Shown here piece by piece: positions 55,801 to 64,000 of a stretch of 64,000 nucleotides of DNA. Under the pieces are notes generated by a model, which had not been told where the DNA came from, ran no database searches, and saw only the letters and a program-made list of their open reading frames with translations. The stretch comes from Aquabacterium soli (GTDB lineage: Bacteria > Pseudomonadota > Gammaproteobacteria > Burkholderiales > Burkholderiaceae_C): contig NZ_RSED01000005.1 in the NCBI RefSeq assembly GCF_003933735.1, positions 186,001 through 250,000 of the forward strand. The letters run 5' to 3'. Every line of letters begins with the position of its first letter. The first letter of the stretch is position 1. A program made the translations under genes and the position numbers.

Positions 55801-57078
55801 ATGAACACCACCATTTCCCGGCGCCCCGCCCGCTGGCTGGCTGGCGCCCTGCTGGGCCTGTCGCTCACGGGCGCGGCCGTGGCCGAAACCTATTACAAGT
55901 GGACGTCGGTCGAGTTGCCGGCCTCCACCGGCGCCTCTTGCGGCAACGGCACGCCCTACCGCTTCTTCATCAACCGCACGCCCTTCACCAGCAAGACCGT
56001 GGTGATGTTCGAGGGCGGCGGCGCCTGCTGGGCCAAGGGGGCCTGCCAGGGCGAGGGCGGCCTGCTGGGCGCTTCCAACCCCAATGGCGTGCCGGCCAAC
56101 TACCTGAGCTCATTGACCATGGCCGCCTACGGCCTGGTCACGCCCTTCACCTCGCGCGTGAACCCGTTCAACAGCATCCAGACGCAATCGTGGAACATCA
56201 TCTACGTGCCTTACTGCACCGGTGACGTGCACTCGGGCAACAAGATCGCGCTGTACCCGGACAAGGATCCCTCCAAGGCTTCGCTGACCTACTTCCACAA
56301 GGGCGCCGTCAACGGCGAGGCCCTGGCCAAGTGGATGGCGGCCAACATGGCCAAGCCCGATCACCTGCTGGTGACGGGTTTCTCGGCCGGCGGCGCGGGC
56401 GCCACCAGCAACTACAGCACGCTGCGCGAGATCGTCAAACCCAAGATGCAGACCATGCTGGCCGACTCGGGTCCGCAGATGCAGGCCGACCGCAAGGCCG
56501 CTGTGCCGGCTGCCTCGCTCAAGCTGCACGACAAGATCCGTGAGGCCTGGGGCCTGGACGGCCCTGAGGGCCTGGTGACCAAGCTGGTGGCCAAGTTCCC
56601 CGGCATTGGCAGCCCCGACAACCTGGGCTCGCTGACCACCGCCTTGGCACAGGTCTACAAGGACGATCGCCTGGGCTTCGCCGTGTTCCAGGCCGACCGC
56701 ATCTACTCGGCCTTCTCGTACACGGATTTCTACCCCGAGATCGCCAACGCGGCCACCGATGCCGAGAAGGACAAGCTGCTGCTGGCCAAGTGGCAGCCCG
56801 AGGTGAAGGCCTGGACAGAGGCCATGAAGCCGTACCCCAACATGGGCTTCTACATCCCCTATGAGCGCAACCTGCTCGATTCGCACTGCCTGACCGTCGT
56901 GGGCTTCGGCGGCACCGCCATCAAGGAAGCCAGGCACAAGTCGGTCGAGGTCTTCCTGGACAACCTGCTCAGCCGCAGCGGTACCGTGATCAAGGCCTAC
57001 GAGACGGCCCCGACCACACAGGCTTCCGGCGGGCTGGGTGCCCTGTGGGATTCGATCGTGAAGGCCCTGGGCGGCTGA
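55801..57078 (+). CDS. secreted pectinacetylesterase-family hydrolase
   Basis: A 425-residue protein. A signal peptide ends near AAVAE. Family marks of pectinacetylesterase/Notum proteins are seen: VVMFEGGGACWAKGAC, the VPYCTGDVHSGN block, and the nucleophile elbow GFSAGGAGA (Ser), with a late Asp and a His in LLDSHCLTV. Bacterial members deacetylate or hydrolyse esters outside the cytoplasm; the substrate here is unknown. Upstream there is no obvious Shine-Dalgarno. Confidence 0.85.
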   Translation: MNTTISRRPARWLAGALLGLSLTGAAVAETYYKWTSVELPASTGASCGNGTPYRFFINRTPFTSKTVVMFEGGGACWAKGACQGEGGLLGASNPNGVPANYLSSLTMAAYGLVTPFTSRVNPFNSIQTQSWNIIYVPYCTGDVHSGNKIALYPDKDPSKASLTYFHKGAVNGEALAKWMAANMAKPDHLLVTGFSAGGAGATSNYSTLREIVKPKMQTMLADSGPQMQADRKAAVPAASLKLHDKIREAWGLDGPEGLVTKLVAKFPGIGSPDNLGSLTTALAQVYKDDRLGFAVFQADRIYSAFSYTDFYPEIANAATDAEKDKLLLAKWQPEVKAWTEAMKPYPNMGFYIPYERNLLDSHCLTVVGFGGTAIKEARHKSVEVFLDNLLSRSGTVIKAYETAPTTQASGGLGALWDSIVKALGG

Positions 57079-57134
57079 TCCGCGTCATGCATGCCGCGTT
57101 CAGCGCGGCGCGACCTGCCAGTCAGAGCAGAGAG

Positions 57135-57155
57135 AGGGCCCTTCGGGGCCCTTTT
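57135..57155 (+). terminator. intrinsic terminator with UUCG tetraloop
   Basis: GGGCCC (57136-57141), TTCG loop and GGGCCC (57146-57151) followed by four T residues and, one base later, six more T residues. It ends the pectinacetylesterase-family transcript before the ABC transporter cluster. Confidence 0.92.
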
Positions 57156-57182
57156 GTTTTTTGGCACGGGCGTTGCTTGTAT

Positions 57183-57203
57183 ACCAGTGTGTACATCACT
57201 GGT
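57183..57203 (+). promoter_or_regulatory. operator-like dyad upstream of the nitrogen-scavenging cluster
   Basis: ACCAGTG (57183-57189) and CACTGGT (57197-57203) are perfect inverted arms around a TGTACA core (57190-57195). A TTGTATAC motif lies just upstream (57178-57185). The dyad ends 27 bases before the start of the substrate-binding protein gene, where a repressor could block transcription. The regulator is not in the window; the pattern resembles GntR-family sites, but this is only a guess. Confidence 0.6.
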
Positions 57204-57230
57204 CGCACCCCCCTGGTGCAAGGAGCAAGC

Positions 57231-58349
57231 ATGTCAATGGATCACTGGAATCGTCGGTCGTGGATCAAGAACGTGGGCGCTGCGGGGGCCATGGCCTCCC
57301 TGGGCGGCCTGCCGCTGCTGGCCCGGGCGCAGAAGCCGCTCACCATCGGCATGATCTATGTCGGCCCCAAGGACGATTTCGGCTACAACCAGTCGCACTA
57401 CGAAGCGGCGTCCGAGATCCGCAAGTTGCCCGGCGTCAAGATCGTCTCTGAAGAGAACGTGCCGGAGACCCAGGCCGTGCAGAAGACCATGCAGGGCATG
57501 ATCTCGCAGGACGGCGCCACCCTGCTGTTCCCCACCTCGTTCGGCTACTTCAACCCGCACATCCTGGATGTGGCCAAGAAGAACGCCGACGTGCGCTTCT
57601 CGCACTGCGGCGGCATGTGGGATGCGGCCAAGCACCCCAAGAATGTGGGCAGCTTCTTCGGCTACATCGACGAGTGCCAGTACCTCAACGGCGTGATCGC
57701 CGGCCACATGACCAAGTCGAAGAAGATCGGCTTTGTGGCGGCCAAGCCCATCCCGCAGGTGCTGCGCAACATCAATGCCTTCACGCTGGGCGCCAAGTCG
57801 GTGCACCCCGAGATCACCTGCTCGGTGATCTTCACCGGTGACTGGTCCATGCCCGTCAAGGAGGCCGAGGCCACCAACAGCCTGGCCGACCAGGGCGTGG
57901 ACGTGTTCACCATGCACGTCGATGGCCCCAAGGTGGTGGTGGAGACAGCGGCCAAGCGCGGCAAGTTCGTCTGCGGCTACCACGCCAGCCAGGCCAAGCT
58001 CGCCCCCAATGCCTACCTCACCGGCGCCGAGTGGAACTGGATCACCCCCTACAAGCAGATCGTCGAGGCCGCGCGCACCGGCAAGCCGCACCCCAACTTC
58101 CTGCGTGGCGGCCTCAAGGAAGGCTTCGTGAAGACCTCGGCCTACGGCCCGATGGTGCCCGAAGGCGCGCGCAAGGCCGCCGATGCCATCAAGGCCAAGA
58201 TGCTCAAGGACGAGTTCGAGATCTTCACCGGTGAGCTCAAGGACAACACCGGCAAGGTGGTGATTCCCAAGGGCACCACCGTCAAGCAGGTCGATCCGGT
58301 GCTGGAAGGCATGAACTACCTGGTCGAAGGCGTGATCGGCAAGGTGTGA
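57231..58349 (+). CDS. BMP-family ABC transporter substrate-binding protein
   Basis: A 372-residue periplasmic binding protein of the BMP/PnrA (Med) family, which bind nucleosides or related N-rings. A twin-Arg-like NRRSWIK and hydrophobic stretch end at LLARAQ. The mature part opens TIGMIYVGPKDDFGYN, as in the family. AAGGAG lies five bases before the ATG at 57231. It is followed by two permease genes, but no ATP-binding gene is found with them. Confidence 0.92.
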   Translation: MSMDHWNRRSWIKNVGAAGAMASLGGLPLLARAQKPLTIGMIYVGPKDDFGYNQSHYEAASEIRKLPGVKIVSEENVPETQAVQKTMQGMISQDGATLLFPTSFGYFNPHILDVAKKNADVRFSHCGGMWDAAKHPKNVGSFFGYIDECQYLNGVIAGHMTKSKKIGFVAAKPIPQVLRNINAFTLGAKSVHPEITCSVIFTGDWSMPVKEAEATNSLADQGVDVFTMHVDGPKVVVETAAKRGKFVCGYHASQAKLAPNAYLTGAEWNWITPYKQIVEAARTGKPHPNFLRGGLKEGFVKTSAYGPMVPEGARKAADAIKAKMLKDEFEIFTGELKDNTGKVVIPKGTTVKQVDPVLEGMNYLVEGVIGKV

Positions 58350-58416
58350 GCAAGGTCTGATCCTTGCAAGCACCTTCCAGCAGCCTCCCGCAGCCAGATC
58401 GAAAGGCCGGACCGCC

Positions 58417-59598
58417 ATGAGCACCGCATCGACCTCTCCGAACGCCGGACCGACGGCCTGGGGCTCTGCCCTGGAGTCCATCGGCCTGCCGCTGCTGGCC
58501 CTGGCCGGCGCGGTGCTGCTGTTCGGCTTCTTCGTGTGGCTGGGCGGCACCTCGCCGGTCGAGACCTGGGTGTTGCTGTTCAAAGGCGCGTTCGGCGACG
58601 TTTTCTCGTGGCAGAACACCCTGCAGCGCGCCGCACCGCTGATGCTGACAGCGCTGTGCGTGGCCGTGCCGCAGCGCGCGGGGCTGATGGTGATCGGCGG
58701 CGAGGGTGCGCTGGTGCTGGGCGGGCTGGGCTGTGCGGCCTTGCCCTACCTGTTCACGCCGCCGGCCGGCCTGGCAGGCACGGTGATGGTGCTGGCCGCA
58801 GGCGCGCTGAGCGGCGCGGCCTGGATCGCGCTGGTGGGCGTGCTGCGGCAGTACCGTGGCGTCAACGAGACCATCAGCTCGCTGCTGATGGGCTACCTGG
58901 CCATCGGCTTGTTCAAGCATTTCGTGGAAGGGCCCATGCGGGATCCGGCCAGCCTGAACAAGCCCTCAACCCTGCCCCTGCCCGAGAGCAACCTGCTGGG
59001 CATGATGCCCGGCTACGAGGTGCACTGGGGCCTGGTGTGGGGTGTGCTGGCCTGCGTGCTGGCGGGCGTGTGGCTGTACGGCACCACGCACGGATTCTCG
59101 ACCCGCGTGGTGGGCGGCAATGCCCGCGCCGCGCGGCTGGTGGGCCTGCCCGTGCCGGCCCTGGTGATCACGGCCTGCGCCGTGGGCGGCGGCAGCGCGG
59201 GCCTGGCCGGCGCCATCGAGGTGGCCGCAGTGCACACCACGGCCAACGCCTCGCTGATGGCGGGCCTGGGCTACACGGGCATCCTGGTGTCCTTCGTGGC
59301 GCGGCACAACCCCTTCGCGGTGATCCCGGTGGCGATCCTGTTCGGTGGCTTCGGCGCGGCGGGCAGCCTGTTGCAGCGCCGGCTCGATCTGCCCGATGCC
59401 TCGGTGCTGGTGCTGCAGGGCTTTGCCTTCGTGCTGATCCTGGCCAGCGAGGCCCTGCGTGGCCGGCTGGGTGAGTTGTGGCGAGGGCGCTCGGCGCCGG
59501 CCCCGAGCCCGCCCCCCGCGGCTTCGCCGGCCTCTCCATCTTCTACTTCCAACAGTCCGGCCGCCACGCCCGTGGTCGCCCAGCAGGAGGCTGCGTGA
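58417..59598 (+). CDS. ABC transporter permease (BMP/nucleoside-type, first subunit)
   Basis: A 393-residue protein with about eight hydrophobic segments, of the BPD_transp_2 type that pairs with BMP binding proteins. Typical stretches include RAAPLMLTALCVAVPQRAGLMVIGGEGALVLG and RQYRGVNETISSLLMGYLA. The last 35 residues are a low-complexity Ala/Pro/Ser tail in the cytoplasm. The stop overlaps the next permease start by one base (TGATG). Confidence 0.93.
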   Translation: MSTASTSPNAGPTAWGSALESIGLPLLALAGAVLLFGFFVWLGGTSPVETWVLLFKGAFGDVFSWQNTLQRAAPLMLTALCVAVPQRAGLMVIGGEGALVLGGLGCAALPYLFTPPAGLAGTVMVLAAGALSGAAWIALVGVLRQYRGVNETISSLLMGYLAIGLFKHFVEGPMRDPASLNKPSTLPLPESNLLGMMPGYEVHWGLVWGVLACVLAGVWLYGTTHGFSTRVVGGNARAARLVGLPVPALVITACAVGGGSAGLAGAIEVAAVHTTANASLMAGLGYTGILVSFVARHNPFAVIPVAILFGGFGAAGSLLQRRLDLPDASVLVLQGFAFVLILASEALRGRLGELWRGRSAPAPSPPPAASPASPSSTSNSPAATPVVAQQEAA

Positions 59599-60518
59599 TG
59601 AGCGTCGACATGTGGGGTGATGTGACGATAGCCGTGCTGGGCGGTGCGATCCGCGTGGGCACGCCTTTCCTGTTCGTGAGCCTGGGCGAGTGCCTGACCG
59701 AAAAGTCCGGGCGCATCAACCTGGGGCTCGAAGGTGTTCTGGTGCTGTCGGCCATGGCCGGTTTCGGCGGCAGCTACCTCACGGGCAATGCGTGGCTGGG
59801 CGTGCTGCTGGCGGGCGTCGTCGGCGCCATGCTGGCCATGCTGCACGGGCTGCTGTGCTCGCTGCCGCGCGTGAACGACATCGCCACCGGCATCGCGCTG
59901 ATGCTGCTGGGCTCGGGCCTGGCCTTCTACCTGGGCAAGCCGCTGATCCAGCCGCAGGCCGCGCAGATCCCGTCGATCGACCTGGGCATGTGGAGCGATT
60001 CGCCGCAGGTGCAGGCGGCACTGCGCATCAACGCGCTGTTCCCGATCGGCGTGCTGCTGGCCGTGCTGATGGCCTGGGCCTTCGCCAACACGCGCTGGGG
60101 CCTGATCGTGCGCATGGCCGGCGACAGCAGCGATGCGGCGCGGGCCCTGGGCTACTCGGTCAACACGGTGCGGGTGCTGGCCACCACGGTGGGCGGCTTC
60201 ATTGCCGGCATGGGCGGCGCCTCGCTGTCGCTTTACTACCCGGGCAGTTGGAACGAGGGCCTGTCCAGCGGGCAGGGCCTGATCGCGGTGGCGCTGGTGA
60301 TCTTCGCCCGGTGGCGGCCGGTGGCCTGCCTGGGCGCGGCGCTGCTGTTCGGCGGTGCTGGTGCGTTGGGCCCGGCCCTGCAGTCGGTTGGCATCAGCGC
60401 CGGCTACCACCTCTTCAATGCCATGCCCTATGCCTTGACGCTGTTGATCCTGGTGTGGACATGCAGCCCCAAGCGCTCGCTGCAGGGTGCCCCGATGGAA
60501 CTGAACGTGTCGCGCTGA
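59598..60518 (+). CDS. ABC transporter permease (BMP/nucleoside-type, second subunit)
   Basis: A 306-residue permease with about eight hydrophobic segments. FLFVSLGECLTEKSGRINLGLEGVLVLSAMAGF is the standard opening of the second subunit of this importer class, and PRVNDIATGIALMLLGSGLAFYLGKP the middle block. The ATG at 59598 overlaps the first permease stop. A separate ATPase would be needed for function and is not seen before the formamidase gene. Confidence 0.93.
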   Translation: MSVDMWGDVTIAVLGGAIRVGTPFLFVSLGECLTEKSGRINLGLEGVLVLSAMAGFGGSYLTGNAWLGVLLAGVVGAMLAMLHGLLCSLPRVNDIATGIALMLLGSGLAFYLGKPLIQPQAAQIPSIDLGMWSDSPQVQAALRINALFPIGVLLAVLMAWAFANTRWGLIVRMAGDSSDAARALGYSVNTVRVLATTVGGFIAGMGGASLSLYYPGSWNEGLSSGQGLIAVALVIFARWRPVACLGAALLFGGAGALGPALQSVGISAGYHLFNAMPYALTLLILVWTCSPKRSLQGAPMELNVSR

Positions 60519-60565
60519 GCGGGCTTGCAGCAGCCCCAGCGACATCTGACGAGAAGGAGCACGCC

Positions 60566-61633
60566 ATGAGCGGCTTGAGTGGATTGAACAAGACCCCGAA
60601 CGGTGTGGTCGTGGGCATGGTGCAGCTGCAACTGCCCGTGGTGGACACGCCAGCCCAGCTGGCCGCGCAGAAGGAACGCATCGTGTCCATGGTGGGCAAG
60701 GCCCGCCGCAGCTACCCGGGCATGGACCTGGTGGTGTTTCCCGAGTATTCGCTGCACGGGCTGTCGATGAGCACGGCCGACGAGCTGATGGTGAGCCTGG
60801 ACGGCCCCGAGGTGGCCGCCTTCCGTGAGGCCTGCATCGAGCACCGCATCTGGGGCTGCTTCTCCATCATGGAGAAGAACCCGCAGGGCAAGCCCTACAA
60901 CACGGGTCTGGTCATCGACGACCAGGGCGTGATCAAGCTGTACTACCGCAAGTTCCACCCCTGGGTGCCGGTCGAGCCCTGGGAGCCCGGCAACATGGGC
61001 ATCCCCGTGATCGAAGGCCCGAAGGGCCTCAAGCTCGGCCTGATCATCTGCCACGACGGCATGTTCCCCGAGATGGCGCGCGAGTGCGCCTACAAGGGGG
61101 CCGAGCTGATGATCCGCACGGCCGGCTACACCGCGCCCATCCGCCACGCCTGGCAGATCACCAACCAGGCCAACGCTTTCCAGAACCTGATGGCCACGGC
61201 CAGCGTGTGCCTGTGCGGCAGCGACGGCACCTTCGATTCGATGGGCGAGGCCATGGTGTGCAGCTTCGACGGCACCGTGGTGGCGCAGGGTGGGGGCCGA
61301 CCTGACGAGATCGTCTGCGCCGAGATCCGCCCCGACCTGATCCGCGAGGCGCGCGTGCACTGGGGCGTCGAGAACAACATCTACCAGCTCTACCACCGCG
61401 GCTACGTGGCCGTGAAGGGCGGTGCGCAGGACTGCCCCTACACCTTCATGCAGGACATGGTCGATGGCAGCTTCGAGCTGCCTTGGGAGGCCCAGGTCGA
61501 GCACACCGACGGCCAGTCCTGCGGCTTCGAGGCGCCCACGCGCGCCTACCAGGGCAACGAGACCAACCTGCTCGACACGCCTGCGCAGGCGTCCCTCTTC
61601 AATGGCTCCAACGGCATCAAGGAAGCAGCATGA
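60566..61633 (+). CDS. amiF: formamidase (nitrilase superfamily)
   Basis: A 355-residue enzyme close in sequence to Helicobacter AmiF, which hydrolyses formamide to formate and ammonia. The Glu-Lys-Cys triad is visible: Glu in [10 protein letters not shown], Lys in YYRKFHPW, Cys in [31 protein letters not shown] is a further shared block. Aliphatic amidase AmiE is the nearest alternative. AAGGAG precedes the ATG at 60566, and the stop overlaps the next start as ATGA. Confidence 0.88.
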   Translation: MSGLSGLNKTPNGVVVGMVQLQLPVVDTPAQLAAQKERIVSMVGKARRSYPGMDLVVFPEYSLHGLSMSTADELMVSLDGPEVAAFREACIEHRIWGCFSIMEKNPQGKPYNTGLVIDDQGVIKLYYRKFHPWVPVEPWEPGNMGIPVIEGPKGLKLGLIICHDGMFPEMARECAYKGAELMIRTAGYTAPIRHAWQITNQANAFQNLMATASVCLCGSDGTFDSMGEAMVCSFDGTVVAQGGGRPDEIVCAEIRPDLIREARVHWGVENNIYQLYHRGYVAVKGGAQDCPYTFMQDMVDGSFELPWEAQVEHTDGQSCGFEAPTRAYQGNETNLLDTPAQASLFNGSNGIKEAA

Positions 61634-62325
61634 GCACCTTCATCGAATCCCAGCCCTATGCCTGGCCGTACAACGGCGATCTGCAGCCTTCGAACACGGC
61701 GCTGATCATCATCGACATGCAGACCGATTTCTGCGGCGTGGGTGGCTATGTCGACAAGATGGGCTATGACCTGTCGCTCACGCGTGCGCCCATCGAGCCG
61801 ATCAAGGCCTTGCTGGCTGCGGCGCGCAAGGTGGGCATGCTGGTGATCCACACGCGAGAAGGCCACCGCCCCGACCTGAGCGACCTGCCGGCCAACAAGC
61901 GCTGGCGCTCGCGCCAGATCGGCACGGATGGCGTGGGCATCGGCGACATGGGCCCGTGTGGCCGCATCCTGGTGCGTGGCGAGCCCGGCTGGGACATCAT
62001 CCCCGAGCTCTATCCCATCGAGGGCGAACCCATCATCGACAAGCCGGGCAAGGGCTCGTTCTGCGCCACCGACCTGGAGCTGATCCTCAACACCCAGGGC
62101 ATCCGCAACCTGATCCTCACCGGCATCACCACCGACGTGTGCGTGCACACCACCATGCGCGAGGCCAATGACCGCGGCTTCGAGTGCGTGATGCTGACCG
62201 ACTGCACCGGCGCCACCGACCCGGCCAACCACGCCCAGGCCTTCTCGATGATCAAGATGCAGGGCGGTGTGTTCGGTGCCGTCTCCGATTCCAGGGCCGT
62301 GATCAAGGCGCTCGAAGGCCTCTGA
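61630..62325 (+). CDS. cysteine hydrolase, isochorismatase family; probable biuret amidohydrolase
   Basis: A 231-residue protein. The triad of the family is present: Asp in IIIDMQTDF, Lys in [13 protein letters not shown], Cys in [23 protein letters not shown] and the overall pattern are, from memory, close to biuret hydrolase BiuH, which gives allophanate and ammonia. Ureidoacrylate hydrolase (RutB) and N-carbamoyl hydrolases are related alternatives. The ATG overlaps the formamidase stop, so the two amide hydrolases are translationally coupled. Confidence 0.85.
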   Translation: MSTFIESQPYAWPYNGDLQPSNTALIIIDMQTDFCGVGGYVDKMGYDLSLTRAPIEPIKALLAAARKVGMLVIHTREGHRPDLSDLPANKRWRSRQIGTDGVGIGDMGPCGRILVRGEPGWDIIPELYPIEGEPIIDKPGKGSFCATDLELILNTQGIRNLILTGITTDVCVHTTMREANDRGFECVMLTDCTGATDPANHAQAFSMIKMQGGVFGAVSDSRAVIKALEGL

Positions 62326-62335
62326 TCGCGTCCTC

Positions 62336-62360
62336 CTTTCCTTCCTTCCTTCCTTCTTCC
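62336..62360 (+). repeat. short TTCC pyrimidine tract
   Basis: A run of TTCC units, all pyrimidine, lies between the cysteine hydrolase stop and the next gene. Significance unknown. The following gene has no clear Shine-Dalgarno. Confidence 0.6.
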
Positions 62361-62386
62361 AGTCAACCAGCGTTCACCACCACCCC

Positions 62387-63382
62387 ATGACCGACTCCAG
62401 CAAGACCCGAACAGACCGCCGCCAGTTCCTGCAGGCCAGCGCCGCCGCCATTGCCCTGGGCAGCGGCCTGCCCGCCGCCCACGCCAATGGCGAGAAGATC
62501 CTGATCGGCTATTGGCCCATCGCTTCGGGCCTGCCGCTGTACACCGCGCTGGAGCGCGGCTTCTTCAAGGAGGCCGGCCTGAACGTGGAGGGCGTCAAGT
62601 TCGCCAGTGCCCAGCAGGTGGCCGAGGCCATGATCGCCGGGCGTGTGCACGGTTCTGCCAACGGCACGGCCTCGGCTGCGCTGGGGCTGGCCGAGATCAC
62701 CTCGCCGGGCCTGTTCAAGATCATCTGCTCCAACCCCTCGAACCACAAGCTGGTGCTGGACCAGTTCGTCGTGCCCAAGGACAGCCCCATCAAGTCGATC
62801 GCCGAGCTCAAGGGCAAGCGCGTGGCCTCGGGCCCCGGCATCCAGAACGTGACGCTGGCCAAGATCATCCTCGAGAAGAACGGCATCACCGACCCCAAGG
62901 TGATCGAGCTGCCCATCGGCCAGCATGTGCCCGCGCTGGCGGCCGACCAGCTCGATGCCGTCTACACGCTGGAGCCCACCGGCACGGCCGGGCGCCTCAA
63001 GGGCCTGACCCGGGTGCTGGAGAACGGCGTGATCAGCAAGTACGTGCTGGGCGCGGCCGATGCACCCTGGTTCGGCGGCACGGCCAGCGTGACCACCAGC
63101 TTCCTGAAAGAGCGCCCGGACGACGCCAAGAAGTACATCGCCGCCTATGCCCGCGCGGTGGATTTCGTGCGCAAGAACCCGGCCGAGGTGCGCAAGCACA
63201 TCGACGGTTTCACCGCCATCGACGCATCGCTGGTGCAGGAGGTGCCGCTGTCGGGCTTCACGCTGTACAACGAGTTCACCGCCTCGGACATCGGCTACTT
63301 CCAGAAGTTCTTCGACGTGTTCACCGAGCGCAAGATCTTCTCGCGCGCGGTGCCGGTCAAGCCGTTGATCTACGTGGCCTGA
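62387..63382 (+). CDS. NMT1/TauA-type ABC transporter substrate-binding protein
   Basis: A 331-residue binding protein. DRRQFLQASAAAIALGSG is a good twin-arginine signal. The mature protein opens ILIGYWPIASGLPLYTALERGFFKEAGLNVE, typical of the NMT1/SsuA/TauA family that binds small nitrogen or sulfur compounds and pyrimidine precursors. It is followed 18 bases later by its permease. This is a second import system in the same cluster; its ATPase would be expected beyond the window. Confidence 0.92.
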   Translation: MTDSSKTRTDRRQFLQASAAAIALGSGLPAAHANGEKILIGYWPIASGLPLYTALERGFFKEAGLNVEGVKFASAQQVAEAMIAGRVHGSANGTASAALGLAEITSPGLFKIICSNPSNHKLVLDQFVVPKDSPIKSIAELKGKRVASGPGIQNVTLAKIILEKNGITDPKVIELPIGQHVPALAADQLDAVYTLEPTGTAGRLKGLTRVLENGVISKYVLGAADAPWFGGTASVTTSFLKERPDDAKKYIAAYARAVDFVRKNPAEVRKHIDGFTAIDASLVQEVPLSGFTLYNEFTASDIGYFQKFFDVFTERKIFSRAVPVKPLIYVA

Positions 63383-63400
63383 TTTCGGGAGCACACCACC

Positions 63401-64000
63401 ATGTCGCCCTTCAACAGAATCGTGGACCGCATTTTCGATGCGCGCCTGCTGCCGCTGGTCGGGCCGCTGCTGCTGTTCGCCCTGTGGGAGCTGGTGATCG
63501 CAGCGCAGTGGATCAAGCCCGTGCTGCTGCCGCCGCCGGGCGAGACCTTGGCCCACCTGTGGGACAGCATCGTGTCGGGCTCGATCAAGGTTGACTTCCT
63601 GGCAACGCTCTACCGCACCCTGGTGGCCTTCGGCATTGCCGTGGCCATCGGTGTGCCCCTGGGCGTGATGCTGGGCAGCTCGGTGTCGGCCTACCGCAGT
63701 GTCGAGTTCCTGATCGACTTCTTCCGTTCTACGCCCTCATCGGCGCTGATCCCGCTGTTCCTGCTGATCTTCGGCATCACCGATGCCAACAAGATCGCCA
63801 TCGCGGCGTTTGCCGCGGTGCTGCTGGTGCTGTTCAACAGCGCCTATGGGGTGATGAACGCCAAGAAGACACGTGTGATGGCGGCGCAGATCATGGGTGT
63901 GAGCAAGTGGCACGTGTTCAAGGACGTGATGCTGATGGAGAGCCTGGCGCAGACTTTCGTGGGCTTGCGCACGGGGGTGTCGATGTCGCTGGTGATCGTG
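63401..64000 (+). CDS. ABC transporter permease, TauC/SsuC type (3' end outside window)
   Basis: The first 200 codons of a permease. Hydrophobic segments start at about residues 18, 68, 105 and 130. The cytoplasmic loop (KKTRVMAAQIMGVSKWHVFKDVMLMESLAQTFVGLR) is the coupling region found in BPD_transp_1 permeases, although the usual EAA...G pattern is altered to MAA...G. It pairs with the preceding substrate-binding protein. Confidence 0.92.
   Translation, partial: MSPFNRIVDRIFDARLLPLVGPLLLFALWELVIAAQWIKPVLLPPPGETLAHLWDSIVSGSIKVDFLATLYRTLVAFGIAVAIGVPLGVMLGSSVSAYRSVEFLIDFFRSTPSSALIPLFLLIFGITDANKIAIAAFAAVLLVLFNSAYGVMNAKKTRVMAAQIMGVSKWHVFKDVMLMESLAQTFVGLRTGVSMSLVIV

Overview
The window is a piece of bacterial chromosome with very high GC. 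Gene order and protein families fit a betaproteobacterium of the order Burkholderiales, perhaps an Aquabacterium/Leptothrix-like lineage. That placement rests on purE-purK-sua5, tsaB-rimI-UDG4, yajC-secD-secF followed by a DUF1631 gene, a Mg-type HemB, and LysM-dprA divergent from def-fmt. I see no rRNA, tRNA, CRISPR array, transposase, integrase or phage gene. Coding density is high and many genes overlap by 1-4 bases.

Layout. 1-12.2 kb holds housekeeping genes: an epoxide-hydrolase-like enzyme cut by the window edge, a CnoX-type thioredoxin-TPR protein, purE-purK-sua5, a lipoprotein with an odd GDSL block, dacB, tsaB-rimI-UDG4, corA and hemB. 12.2-12.6 kb is the divergent hemB/hemJ intergenic region, which appears to encode a short structured RNA ending in a strong intrinsic terminator. 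12.6-20.1 kb carries hemJ, a VanZ-family protein, a ferredoxin-like protein, a small hydrolase, dacA, ybeD and yajC-secD-secF. 20.2-23.5 kb has a DUF1631 gene and a manganese (yybP-ykoY) riboswitch in front of a TMEM165/GDT1-type exporter. 23.5-30.2 kb is a tandem pair of very large CHASE-PAS-GGDEF-EAL proteins. 30.3-37.3 kb holds htpX, fmt, def, a LysM protein, dprA, lipB and lipA. 37.4-40.7 kb is the divergent metR-metE pair.

From 40.8 kb the content is more accessory. It includes small secreted proteins, a DUF72 gene, and a likely copper-related set (DUF2946, TonB receptor, YcnI-like protein). Next come a ferritin-like hydrolase, AraC and TetR regulators, and a Baeyer-Villiger monooxygenase/SDR/esterase set that could convert an alcohol to a ketone, then an ester, then hydrolysed products. 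A 780-bp gene-free stretch (52.8-53.56 kb) is built of nested, mutually inverted palindromic elements. It is followed by an acyl-CoA dehydrogenase with two TetR-type dyads at its promoter and a pectinacetylesterase-family protein.

The window ends in a one-direction nitrogen-scavenging cluster (57.2-64.0 kb). It has a BMP-type ABC importer without its ATPase, a formamidase, a biuret-hydrolase-like cysteine hydrolase, and the start of a second, NMT1/TauA-type importer. The most distinctive items are the structured RNA beside hemB, the nested palindromic elements, the Mn riboswitch/exporter pair, the tandem c-di-GMP proteins and the candidate operators.
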